A stretch of DNA of 58,811 nt from an uncultured Collinsella sp. (GTDB taxonomy: Bacteria; Actinomycetota; Coriobacteriia; Coriobacteriales; Coriobacteriaceae). The DNA lies in contig CALDWI010000020.1 of assembly GCA_937923795.1 (NCBI GenBank), forward strand, positions 1 to 58,811, read 5' to 3'. Shown here in pieces: positions 36,804-44,640 of the stretch. The notes beneath the pieces were generated by a model, which was not told where the DNA came from, did no database searches, and was given only the letters and a program-made list of their open reading frames with translations. The position numbers and the translations under genes were made by a program. Within the stretch, counting starts at the first letter, position 1; the number at the start of each line of letters is the position of its first letter.

Positions 36804-36838
36804 TCCAAGATGCATCTAGCACCGCACAACTCGCGGCG

Positions 36839-38248
36839 CTACTGTTTTGGTGCAAAGCGACCTGTCCCCCTTGCGCCAACGCCGGGATTGTCGATGCTGC
36901 GGCCGCGGCGCGATATGAGGCGCGAAACCTCGCCCAGCAACACGCCGATCACCACACCCATGAGGATCGGCAACTTTGACATCTCGGCGGGCGAGCTGTT
37001 AAGCGGCACGATTGTCGCAACAATCGAAAGCACGAGTTCTACCACCGGCACCGCAAGCGCTACCGCAAGCACCTTGCCCTCGAAGGGCGCGCGAAACACA
37101 CGCGGGCGGTCGTCGTATTTACGCAGGCGCCAAAACGCCGGGAACATCGGGATATAGCTCATGAGCAGAAAGACGACGTTCATCGAGAAGAAGACCCAAA
37201 AGACGTCGGAACCTTCACCCAGCGGAATCTGAAGTAGCAGCACCAAGCTGGCAAAACAACCGTTAATGAGTGCCGAGCCGTTGGGCATGCCGGTCTTCTT
37301 GGACACCAGCGCAAAGGGACGCGGCATGTTGCCATGGCGCGCGGCATAGCTCGCCACGTTGTTGACGCCAAAGCTCCAACAGATCATGTTGGCAAACAGC
37401 GTTACCAGAAAGGCCACGCCCACGACCATCGTCAGCGGGTGAGCGCGCCCCACCATGGCGGCAACCGCGTCCACAATGCCCGAATCGAGTGAAAGCTGCT
37501 CGGTGGGAACCGCGGCTCCAATACCGATGCCACAGATAATGTAGATCGCCGCGATGGCAACGCCACCGGCGATAACCGCCTTGGGGATATCGCGCGATGG
37601 GTTCTTCATCGTGCTGGCAAAGGTCGCGACCACCTCAAAGCCCATAAAGTTGAATAGGATGATTGAAAGATACGTCAGTGAGTTAGTGTCTCCCAGATCG
37701 GGGACAAATGTCTTAAACGACATATCGTTGGCAAAGCCGTTGTTGCAGGCAAACCAGATGCCGATGATTCCCACCACGGCGGTAATGAGCACCTTGATGA
37801 CGGCGCCGCCATCCATGACCCAATCGGCCTCGGCCACCGGCTGCATTGCCATGACCGTGACGCCCCACACAAAGGCAAGCTCGATGGCAATTCGGACCCC
37901 AAACGAAAATTCGATGCCCCATACCGCATTGATGACACTGGGGAACATGCAGGCGATACTTGCCACCCACAGTGGAAAGTTGACCCAATAGCACCAGGAG
38001 CAGCGTGCACCCCAACGGTCTCCCAAGCCCAGGCGAACCCAGTCGTACAGGCCGCCCTCGGAATCGAACGCCGTACCGAGCTCGGCCACCACCAGGCCAT
38101 AGGGAAGCAAAAACGTAATGATAAGGAAGATCCACCAGAAGAACTGCACGTTACCCATGGCAGATGCCGGAGCAGCCGCCTCAATGGTAAAGACAACGCA
38201 GATAACCGAGAGGATGACCTCGAACAGGGAGAACTGTTTACCTGCCAT
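36839..38248 (-). CDS. APC-family amino acid/polyamine antiporter 1
   Basis: The 469-residue protein has twelve predicted membrane helices and an APC-type first helix (SVICVVFTIEAAAPASAMGN). It is closely related along its length to the antiporter at 40369, so agmatine-putrescine exchange or a related amino-acid exchange is likely. It follows aguA2 on the same strand after a long hairpin-rich gap. Its own ribosome site is weak (GGGAAG). A 60-codon ORF ends 11 bases inside it, so translational coupling is possible. Confidence 0.87.
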   Translation of the reverse strand: MAGKQFSLFEVILSVICVVFTIEAAAPASAMGNVQFFWWIFLIITFLLPYGLVVAELGTAFDSEGGLYDWVRLGLGDRWGARCSWCYWVNFPLWVASIACMFPSVINAVWGIEFSFGVRIAIELAFVWGVTVMAMQPVAEADWVMDGGAVIKVLITAVVGIIGIWFACNNGFANDMSFKTFVPDLGDTNSLTYLSIILFNFMGFEVVATFASTMKNPSRDIPKAVIAGGVAIAAIYIICGIGIGAAVPTEQLSLDSGIVDAVAAMVGRAHPLTMVVGVAFLVTLFANMICWSFGVNNVASYAARHGNMPRPFALVSKKTGMPNGSALINGCFASLVLLLQIPLGEGSDVFWVFFSMNVVFLLMSYIPMFPAFWRLRKYDDRPRVFRAPFEGKVLAVALAVPVVELVLSIVATIVPLNSSPAEMSKLPILMGVVIGVLLGEVSRLISRRGRSIDNPGVGARGTGRFAPKQ

Positions 38249-38420
38249 GGCACGCTTCCCCTACAGCAAAAAGGATGGCATCTGTACCGAAGGCGCAGCC
38301 CAAGGTAGGGTTGCAGGCCGCGTCACCGGTGCAGGTGCCATCCCAAAGAGAAGAGAGGATGCAATTGTTGGACCAACGCTCGCGGAACAGGCGCGTGTAG
38401 ATAACGATACACTGGTACAT
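38238..38420 (-). CDS. Possible Cys-rich small ORF overlapping the antiporter start
   Basis: A 60-codon frame starting MYQCIVIYTRLFRERWSNNC with six cysteines, codon use like real genes, and GGAG 5 bases before the ATG at 38420. Its stop lies 11 bases inside the antiporter gene. The same DNA folds as an attenuator-like hairpin (38273-38343), so the frame may be a leader peptide or may be fortuitous. Confidence 0.3.
   Translation of the reverse strand: MYQCIVIYTRLFRERWSNNCILSSLWDGTCTGDAACNPTLGCAFGTDAILFAVGEACHGR
38268..38343 (-). promoter_or_regulatory. Attenuator-like leader hairpin before antiporter 1
   Basis: GGATGGCA (38273-38280) pairs with TGCCATCC (38336-38343) enclosing about 55 bases with further short stems. 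On the minus strand the closing arm is directly followed by TTTTT (38272-38268), 20 bases upstream of the start codon. This is the geometry of a terminator or riboswitch expression platform. Confidence 0.5.
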
Positions 38421-38475
38421 AGATACTCCGATCAAAACGGCCGCGATTGCGACCGGAATCTTTTGGCAATTGAAG

Positions 38476-38544
38476 ACGCGTCTGACCTGGGATATTCAAG
38501 CGAACAATTGGCCTAACCCGCAATAAATCCCAGATCAGACGCGT
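38476..38544. repeat. 17-bp inverted repeat in the aguA2-antiporter gap
   Basis: ACGCGTCTGACCTGGGA (38476-38492) and TCCCAGATCAGACGCGT (38528-38544) match at 16 of 17 positions. The loop contains one of two CAATTG sites; the other lies just before the left arm. Confidence 0.65.
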
Positions 38545-38560
38545 ACTCAATCAAAGAGGC

Positions 38561-38592
38561 GGGCACTCCGAAGTGGAGGCAACGGAGTGCCC
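38561..38592 (-). terminator. Hairpin in the gap after aguA2
   Basis: GGGCACTCCG (38561-38570) pairs perfectly with CGGAGTGCCC (38583-38592). On the minus strand it follows the three-way junction element. Confidence 0.6.
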
Positions 38593-38598
38593 AAAGAA

Positions 38599-38694
38599 AA
38601 ACCCAGCCGACCAAGACATCGAATAAACCGACCATCAATGCCCCGAGATGGTCACGGTGCGATTCACCGACTGTCCGATTGATCGGCTGGGTTT
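38599..38694 (-). ncRNA. Candidate three-way-junction RNA with U-run after aguA2
   Basis: Closing stem 38599-38610 with 38683-38694 (12 bp, perfect) encloses two hairpins: 38630-38636 with 38647-38653 (GACCATC/GATGGTC) and CGGTG (38655-38659) with CACCG (38665-38669). On the minus strand the closing arm runs into TTTTTCTTT. It could be the aguA2 3' end or a regulatory RNA acting on the downstream antiporter gene. The remainder of the 546-base gap also has a GGGCAT...ATGCCC hairpin near 38724. Confidence 0.5.
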
Positions 38695-38794
38695 CTGAGG
38701 TGCGGCAGATTGCCCTGAAAGAGGAGGGCATAGACCTTAAGGGTCATGCCCGACGATTGAAGGGCAAGGTGCCGTGCCTCGGGAAGACAGACAA

Positions 38795-40000
38795 TTACGC
38801 GGACGGCTCCTGCTGAGTAATGCAGTGGATGTTGCCGCCACCGAAGACGACCTGCTCGGACTGAACGCCGACGCACTTGTAGACGCCCTCGCCCCAGACC
38901 TCGTCGTAGATCTTCTGGAGCGTGTCGACGGCCAGCTGGTCGTTCTCGTCGCCGTACTGCGGGACGATAACGCCGTGGTTGGTCACGAGGTAGTTCATGT
39001 AGGAGGCGATCAGCGGCTCGTCGGGGACGCGCGGCTCGGCGTTCTCGTCGGCGTCGATGGTGTCGCAGGAAGCCTGGTCCATGAACAGCGGGTTCACGGG
39101 CATGCAGAGCTTGTAGACCTTCATCTTGCGGCCCTTGGCGTCGACGGCGTTGGAGAGGGTCTCGTAGGCAGCGTGGCACTGCTCGTAGAACGGATACTCG
39201 GGATCGTCGGTCCAAATGCAGGCCATGACGCCCGGCGCGATGAACGTGGCGACGTCGTCGATGTGGCCGTTGGTCTCCTCGGGGTCGATGCCCTCCTTGA
39301 CCCAGATGACCTTCTCGACACCCAGGTAATCCTTGAGGTGCTCGTCCATGTAGGCGCGAAGCTCCTCGCTCCAGGGCTCAAACTTCTTGCGGTACTTGGG
39401 CCAGATGGACTCGGGATCCTCTTCCTCCTCCAGAACCGCAGAGCAGGTGCGGCCCGGGGAAAGCAGGCACTGGTCGGTCACGACAAGGGTGCCCTCGCCG
39501 TCGACGGTGATGGAGCCGCCCTCGAGGATCATGTCGTCGGGACGATAGCGGCGGCAGCCGGAGAGCTCAGCCATCTTGAGGGCGATCTGCTCGTCCTTGT
39601 CCCACGGGAAGTACAGGCCGTCGACGAGGCCGCCGTAGGCGTTGAAGTGCCAGTGGTTGGCGCGCTTCTCGCCCTTGCCGTTGATGACGTAGGTGGCGGC
39701 AGTGTCGCGGAACCAGGCGTCGTCGGTGGTCATCTCGATGACGGTGACGTTCTCGTCGTTCTCGAAGACGGCCTTGCAGTTGGCGTAGTCGACCTGGTTG
39801 GCGCACATATAGACCGGGGTGAACTCGGAGATGGCGCGGGCGATGGCGGCATACTGCTTCTGGGCCGGCTTGGCGCCGTGGGCCCAGGTGTCGGTGCGGT
39901 GGGGCCAGCCCATCCACACGCGATCCTGCGGGGCGAACTCGGCGGGCATGAAGAAGCCGTCGGCCTTGGGGGTGGACTCGGACTCGGTGATCGTACGCAT
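38795..40000 (-). CDS. aguA: Agmatine deiminase 2
   Basis: The 401-residue paralogue of the enzyme at 28210 keeps all motifs: WPHRTDTW, MTTDDAWFRDTA, ILEGGS, NGHIDD and the nucleophile in GGGNIHCITQQ (Cys393). It has an acidic insertion of about 27 residues (around EEEEDPESIWPKYRKK) that the first copy lacks. The open frame extends 55 codons upstream, but GGAGGA before the ATG at 40000 and alignment with copy 1 fix this start. It sits downstream of ptcA and antiporter 2 and upstream of antiporter 1, and has a long structured leader. Confidence 0.94.
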   Translation of the reverse strand: MRTITESESTPKADGFFMPAEFAPQDRVWMGWPHRTDTWAHGAKPAQKQYAAIARAISEFTPVYMCANQVDYANCKAVFENDENVTVIEMTTDDAWFRDTAATYVINGKGEKRANHWHFNAYGGLVDGLYFPWDKDEQIALKMAELSGCRRYRPDDMILEGGSITVDGEGTLVVTDQCLLSPGRTCSAVLEEEEDPESIWPKYRKKFEPWSEELRAYMDEHLKDYLGVEKVIWVKEGIDPEETNGHIDDVATFIAPGVMACIWTDDPEYPFYEQCHAAYETLSNAVDAKGRKMKVYKLCMPVNPLFMDQASCDTIDADENAEPRVPDEPLIASYMNYLVTNHGVIVPQYGDENDQLAVDTLQKIYDEVWGEGVYKCVGVQSEQVVFGGGNIHCITQQEPSA

Positions 40001-40030
40001 AAGATTTCCTCCAAATCGAACGATCGCTTG

Positions 40031-40126
40031 CTGCGGGCGGGTTACCCGCAGCCTAAAACCAAGAGATGGTAGGCGCCCGTTCCCCGGCAAAGGTCGGGGC
40101 GCCCGGTGCCGGTTTTCACGGAATCG
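40031..40126 (-). promoter_or_regulatory. Hairpin series between the leader RNA and aguA2
   Basis: Three stems lie between the nested fold and the ribosome site: GCCGGT...ACCGGC near 40107-40132, GGCGCC...GGCGCC near 40072-40103, and CTGCGGG/CCCGCAG at 40031-40051. The last ends about 15 bases before GGAGGA, so alternative pairing could gate ribosome access. Confidence 0.45.
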
Positions 40127-40300
40127 CACCGGCAAGCGACGACGTAACCAAGTGCGCGGAGACAAAACGCACGAAGGATACGGAAGAGAGATTGGGGTGG
40201 GCGGTGGTTACCGGAGCTATCGCTCACACCCACCCCGGGGGAATGGTTAGCAAACCTGTCGCTTGGACACGCCTCCGAAGAGGCTAGAGTGCCCGGAGTC
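40127..40300 (-). ncRNA. Candidate structured leader RNA of aguA2
   Basis: Perfectly nested helices: 40133-40140 with 40258-40265 (CAAGCGAC/GTCGCTTG), then 40145-40150 with 40244-40249 (TAACCA/TGGTTA), then 40194-40201 with 40229-40236 (GGGGTGGG/CCCACCCC). The last closes a three-way junction with hairpins 40202-40213 and 40214-40225. On the minus strand this is preceded by a stem with a TTCG tetraloop (around 40265-40294). I cannot match it to a known riboswitch class. Confidence 0.55.
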
Positions 40301-40368
40301 GGGAGCGACAAGCCCGACGAAGCGCGCGTTGGTACACGAGGAGGGTTGGAGCCCCAGAACCGGGTGCT

Positions 40369-41808
40369 CTAGTTCTCCTCGGCCTCGGCGGCCTCCTCAG
40401 CGAGACGCTGGGCTGCGAGCTCAGGGGTCAGACCCTTGTACTCGGTCTCGCGGCCCTTAGCGCTGACGACGCGGACGACCTCGCCGATGAGCACGAGCAC
40501 GATGAAGATAACGATCATCGGGACCTTGTCGCCAATTTCAGCAGCGGAGAACGGGATCAGCGTGGCAACGATGGCAAGAACCAGCTCGATGCAGGGGATG
40601 GCCAGCATGACCTTCATCATGGCGCCCTTAAACGGGAACGTGAAGATGCGCTCACGGTTGGGGTCGTTCTTACGAAGGTTGAGGAACGCCGGGAACATCG
40701 GGATGTAGGTCAACAGCAGGAAGACGACAGAGGTGCCAAAGAGCATCCAGAAGACACCGTTGGAGATGGCGTCGATGGGAACGAGCTGCAGGCACAGCAC
40801 CAGGGAGGCAACGACAGCGTTGACCAGGTTGGCGCCGTTGGGCATGTCGTCATCCGAGATCATCGAGGCGAAGACCTTGGGCATGTTGCCGTGCTCGGCA
40901 GCGTAGCGAGCAACGGAGTTAACGCCGAAGGACCAAGCGGCCATGTTGGCGAACAGGGTGATCAGGAAGGCGATGCAGATGACCTTAAAGATCATGGAGT
41001 CGCCCACCATGGTCTGGACTGCGACGATCATGCCGTAGTCGGGATCGATGGAGTCGGCCGGCACGGCGGCGCCGATGCCAAAGCCAGCGAACAGGTAGAT
41101 CACGGCGATGGACAGGCCACCGACGATGATAGCCTTGGGGATATCGCGAGCGGGATCGGCCATGTCGTCGGTCATGGTGCAGATGACCTCGAAGCCCATG
41201 AAGTTAAAGATGATGATCGACAGGTAGCCGAGAGCGTTGGTGTTGGTGAGCTCGGGCAGGAAGGTGGCAGCGGACATGTCGTTCGCAAAACCGTTCTCCA
41301 TGGCATACCAAATGCCCAAAGCGCCAACGATAACGGCAACGGCGACCTTGATGATGGCGCCACCGTTAAGGACCCACTCGGAGTCGGCCGCCTTGGAGCG
41401 GCCCATGAGGTAGACGATCCACACAAAGGCAAGATCGATACCCATCTTGGCGATCAAGTTGAACTCGACGCCAAAGACCATGCCCAAAATGTCGGGGAAC
41501 ATGGTAGCCAGCGAGGCGATCCACAGCGGGTAGTTGACCCAGTAGTAGTACGAGATGCGGGCGCCCCATTTGTCGCCCAGGCCATCGCGTACCCAGTCGT
41601 AAATGCCGCCCTCGCCGTCATAGGTGGTACCGAGCTCGGCGACAACCATGCCGTAGGGAAGCAGGAAGGTCAGGATCAGGAAGATCCACCAGAAGAACTG
41701 CTGGTTGCCAATGGCAGCAGCAGGAGCGGCGGCCTCGCAAACGAAGACGACGCAGATGATGGTCGAAATGACCGTCAAGAAGGAAAGCTTTTTCTTTCCG
41801 TCGCTCAT
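40369..41808 (-). CDS. aguD: APC-family agmatine/putrescine antiporter 2
   Basis: The 479-residue protein has twelve predicted helices, a helix 1 with CEAAAPAAAIGN, and a charged C-terminal tail rich in Glu/Ala. It lies between the carbamoyltransferase and agmatine deiminase genes, the order expected for agmatine catabolism, so exchange of external agmatine for putrescine is the natural role. Antiporter 1 is a paralogue. Substrate choice within the family cannot be read from motifs alone. Confidence 0.88.
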   Translation of the reverse strand: MSDGKKKLSFLTVISTIICVVFVCEAAAPAAAIGNQQFFWWIFLILTFLLPYGMVVAELGTTYDGEGGIYDWVRDGLGDKWGARISYYYWVNYPLWIASLATMFPDILGMVFGVEFNLIAKMGIDLAFVWIVYLMGRSKAADSEWVLNGGAIIKVAVAVIVGALGIWYAMENGFANDMSAATFLPELTNTNALGYLSIIIFNFMGFEVICTMTDDMADPARDIPKAIIVGGLSIAVIYLFAGFGIGAAVPADSIDPDYGMIVAVQTMVGDSMIFKVICIAFLITLFANMAAWSFGVNSVARYAAEHGNMPKVFASMISDDDMPNGANLVNAVVASLVLCLQLVPIDAISNGVFWMLFGTSVVFLLLTYIPMFPAFLNLRKNDPNRERIFTFPFKGAMMKVMLAIPCIELVLAIVATLIPFSAAEIGDKVPMIVIFIVLVLIGEVVRVVSAKGRETEYKGLTPELAAQRLAEEAAEAEEN

Positions 41809-41840
41809 GATGAGCTCCTTCGCTCAGTCTTGGACAGATC

Positions 41841-41880
41841 CGAGGCCCTAAGGTATTAAGGCAATTGCTTGGGCCTCGGT
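41841..41880 (-). terminator. Hairpin between ptcA and antiporter 2
   Basis: CCGAGGCCC pairs with GGGCCTCGG around TAAGGTATTAAGGCAATTGCTT. No U-tract; probably a processing or attenuation site within the operon. Confidence 0.6.
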
Positions 41881-41941
41881 GAGCGGGCGACAGGAGACGA
41901 GCATCCGCCGCCCGCAAACGTGCTTTTAGAAGCCTTGAGGC

Positions 41942-43015
41942 TTAGAGCTGCTCGAGAGCCTCGAGAGCGGCGTGGAGCTCAGCCTTGGCGGAGTACTCGA
42001 CACCCTCGTCGTTGAGCGGGGTGCGCTTGCCCAGGGCGGCAAGGAGAGCACGGATGGAGTGCTTGCGGTTCTCGGCCTCGACCCAGCACAGGGAGCGCTC
42101 GGGATCGTCCATGACTTCGTCGACGACCTCCTCGTTGCGGGTGGCCGGCAGGCAGTGCATGAACTTGGAGCTGGGGCCGGCAAAGTTCATCATGTCCATG
42201 GTGACCTGATACTTGGGATAGAACACGTCCATGTAGTTCTCGCCCGAGACCTCCTCGTCGTACAGGCCATACCACACGTCGGTGTAGATGAAGTCGGCGC
42301 CCTTGATGCACTCGATGTCGTCGGAGATGACGACAGAGCCGCCGGAGACCTTGCAGTTCTCCTCGGCGATGGCCATCATCTGCTTGCCGAACTCGGCGCG
42401 CTCCTCGACGGTGCCAACGTGCAGGCCGCCGTCGGGGATCTGGTGGCCCTTAGGTCCAAACTGGACAAACTTCATGCCGACCTTGGAGGCGATGAACATG
42501 AGGGAGACGCAGACCTGGGTGGCGTCGCCGATAAAGGCCAGGGTGCAGTCCTCGATCTTCTTGCCCTCGGGGAGGTTCTCGAGCATGGTCATGAGGTCGC
42601 CCATCTCCTGCGTGGGATGGTTGAACTCGGACATGCCGTTGATGACGGGCACAGCGGAGCCCTCGGCGAGGCCGACGACGTCCTTGTGACGGTCAACGCG
42701 AGCCATCATGATGTCGAGCAGCGAGCCCATAACGCGAGCGGTGTCGCCCAGGGACTCGTGACCGCCGAGCTGGATGGTGCCAGGGCCATAGAACTGAGCA
42801 TGGCCGCCGAGGTCGGTCATAGCGGTCTCGAAGGAAAGACGAGTGCGGGTGGAGACCTGCTGGAAGATCATGCCAAGGCTCTTGTTGCGGAGCAGGTGCG
42901 GATAATAACCGTCAACCTTGATGGCCTTCTTCATTGCCAGACCAAGATCCTCGATAGCCAGGATCTGCTCTTTGGTGAAGTCGTTGGTGTCGATGAAATC
43001 CTTAGGCAGTGCCAT
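41942..43015 (-). CDS. ptcA: Putrescine (or ornithine) carbamoyltransferase
   Basis: Phosphorolyses N-carbamoylputrescine to putrescine and carbamoyl phosphate. The 357-residue protein has the carbamoyl-phosphate loop STRTR, the FNHPTQ motif and HCLPA, the family's catalytic set. The genomic setting with agmatine deiminase and an antiporter favours putrescine over ornithine as substrate; the C-terminal extension (AKAELHAALEALEQL) resembles the extra helix of putrescine enzymes. AAAGGA precedes the ATG at 43015; an upstream in-frame start at 43096 is rejected. No carbamate kinase gene is nearby. Confidence 0.85.
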   Translation of the reverse strand: MALPKDFIDTNDFTKEQILAIEDLGLAMKKAIKVDGYYPHLLRNKSLGMIFQQVSTRTRLSFETAMTDLGGHAQFYGPGTIQLGGHESLGDTARVMGSLLDIMMARVDRHKDVVGLAEGSAVPVINGMSEFNHPTQEMGDLMTMLENLPEGKKIEDCTLAFIGDATQVCVSLMFIASKVGMKFVQFGPKGHQIPDGGLHVGTVEERAEFGKQMMAIAEENCKVSGGSVVISDDIECIKGADFIYTDVWYGLYDEEVSGENYMDVFYPKYQVTMDMMNFAGPSSKFMHCLPATRNEEVVDEVMDDPERSLCWVEAENRKHSIRALLAALGKRTPLNDEGVEYSAKAELHAALEALEQL

Positions 43016-43033
43016 GTCGATTTCCTTTCCGCC

Positions 43034-43091
43034 GGTCTTGCCGACTATTACTATGAGGCGCTCGAACATCACGCCTCGTGTTGACAAGACC
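43034..43091 (-). promoter_or_regulatory. Leader hairpin of ptcA
   Basis: GGTCTTG (43034-43040) pairs with CAAGACC (43085-43091), enclosing a second stem GAGGCG (43055-43060) with CGCCTC (43072-43077). The structure ends close to the ptcA ribosome site. Confidence 0.5.
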
Positions 43092-43138
43092 ATCATTCAC
43101 CCGTATGCAATTTTTACCTAGTTTATTCGGGATTAAAG

Positions 43139-43228
43139 ACCGTTCACGGAGTTACACCCCCTCTAAACCAATATAAACCCGCAGGTCAAGAGTTTACAGG
43201 GGGTTTACCATCTAGAACCGCGAACGGT
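43139..43228. promoter_or_regulatory. Nested dyad in the ptcA-LuxR divergent promoter region
   Basis: Outer arms ACCGTTCACGG (43139-43149) and CCGCGAACGGT (43218-43228) match at 10 of 11. Inner arms ACCCCCTCTAAAC (43156-43168) and GTTTACAGGGGGT (43192-43204) match at 12 of 13. The centre is AT-rich. It is the likely binding region of the divergent membrane-bound LuxR regulator. The rest of the 330-base gap shows nothing clear. Confidence 0.6.
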
Positions 43229-43345
43229 ATACGGCTATGCTGTATCTCGGCGCCTAATCCGCAATGAAACGAAGGGTTGAGACGTCTATATCCCACAAGG
43301 TATACAGAGCTCGGCCATAGAATAAATGAGATGGGACGGTGACAG

Positions 43346-44311
43346 ATGAACACCCTGATGTTCTTCTATACCCTAGCGATACTCGTGATCTGTATTGTGA
43401 CGGCGGTGCTCTCGCTTGCCGCCTATGCCTCGTCTCGTCGACGCTTCTTTATCTATGGCAGCGGCGTATTTATCTGCTATGCCATCGAGATGACCGAGAT
43501 TTTCTTTTTTGAATACACGCTGCAAAACCAGAGTTTTCCAGCCAGCGACTATTACTCAATTACCATGCCTGTGTTGCGGACCTTTGTGGCGACCGCTTCG
43601 CAGGCTTTTATTTGGCTCATTGCCATGGATTTGCTCGACAAGCATTCAAAAAAGCAGTTTGTCATTCCCGTCGCAACGTTCTTGCTGAGCGAGCTGCTGG
43701 TTATCGTCGCTGTCCCCTACGGCCCCATTCATCAATGGCTCTACTACACGATGCGTCAGGTATTCCTTGTTTTCGTGGGGCTATATATCTTTTGGACGGC
43801 ACGCAAGAGCACGCAAGTCGAGCTGAAGGCACGCGTTAACAACCAACGAAAGCACCTGATTATCGGCGCTATTCTGGTCGGTTGCATCGTTGCCGAGGAT
43901 TTCTACAACATTCTGATTGTCCCCATGAGTCTGGCGCCCTCTTGGCTGCAACTATATCTGTCCGAGCGCAACTTTAGCGAAAACGTCTTTGCCTGCTACT
44001 TTGCGATTCTGCTGATCATCTACTCCTACCACGCGCTTTCAATCCGCATGCAGGAGGCGCCCGAGGAAAAGAACGTCAGCGATCTTGATCGACACATCGA
44101 AGAGCAGATGCCCTTCTATCGCAACGCCTACAAGCTCTCCAACCGTGAGACCGAAGTTATGCGTCTGGTCGTACTGGGCAAATCGAACCAAGAGATCGCT
44201 GACGAGCTATTCCTTGCCGTGGGCACCGTCAAGACCCACATCCACAACATCCTGGTCAAAACCGAACAGCAAAACCGCACGACGCTCATCCTCCACTTTT
44301 GGAAGCGATAA
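43346..44311 (+). CDS. Membrane-anchored LuxR-family regulator
   Basis: The 321-residue protein has about seven predicted helices in residues 1-225, then a LuxR helix-turn-helix (KLSNRETEVMRLVVLGKSNQEI...GTVKTHIHNILVKTEQ). This 7-helix-LuxR design is typical of Coriobacteria, where large families of it occur. Divergent placement from the ptcA-aguD-aguA2 operon suggests it senses agmatine or a related amine at the membrane and controls that operon. It is the intact homologue of the frameshifted gene at 35492. Confidence 0.9.
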   Translation: MNTLMFFYTLAILVICIVTAVLSLAAYASSRRRFFIYGSGVFICYAIEMTEIFFFEYTLQNQSFPASDYYSITMPVLRTFVATASQAFIWLIAMDLLDKHSKKQFVIPVATFLLSELLVIVAVPYGPIHQWLYYTMRQVFLVFVGLYIFWTARKSTQVELKARVNNQRKHLIIGAILVGCIVAEDFYNILIVPMSLAPSWLQLYLSERNFSENVFACYFAILLIIYSYHALSIRMQEAPEEKNVSDLDRHIEEQMPFYRNAYKLSNRETEVMRLVVLGKSNQEIADELFLAVGTVKTHIHNILVKTEQQNRTTLILHFWKR

Positions 44312-44605
44312 CCTGCCAAAAAGGGACAGGTTTATTTTGGCAGGTTTTATCTGGGCAAACGCCAAAAACCGCCGCGAGGGAGCTACTTTCCCTCGCGGCG
44401 GTTTTCTAGCAGTAAAACCAAGTGAGTAGGCTTTTGGCGGGATGCCGAGCACACCTCAAAACGCCACAGCCCTGACCTGCGATTTTATTGAGCACTTGCC
44501 GCGATGTGCTCGGCAGATCCAAAAAAGCCTACTCACTTGCATCTGAGATGCTCTAGATACGCAAAATACCGCCGCGAAGGGAGCTGGACTCCCTTCGCGG
44601 CGGTT
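44311..44605 (+). repeat. Repeat block downstream of a LuxR gene, copy 2
   Basis: It starts with a terminator-like hairpin ACCTGCCAAAA (44311-44321) with TTTTGGCAGGT (44335-44345) directly at the stop codon. Next come a CCGCCGCGAGGGAG hairpin, then a long stem AAGTGAGTAGGCTTTT (44420-44435) with 44523-44538 (16 bp, perfect) enclosing GCCGAGCAC (44444-44452) with 44506-44514, and a last hairpin CCGCCGCGAAGGGAG. Copy 1 is at 30390. This accounts for the 329-base gap. Confidence 0.85.
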
Positions 44606-44640
44606 ATTCGCTCTGATTTTGCGACGGTTTTGCCCGCTTG

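Noticed and set aside
40133..40265. RNase P, tmRNA or cobalamin riboswitch identity for the aguA2 leader
   Set aside because: Conserved sequence blocks of these RNAs were looked for on both strands and not found; only the general structured character is claimed.
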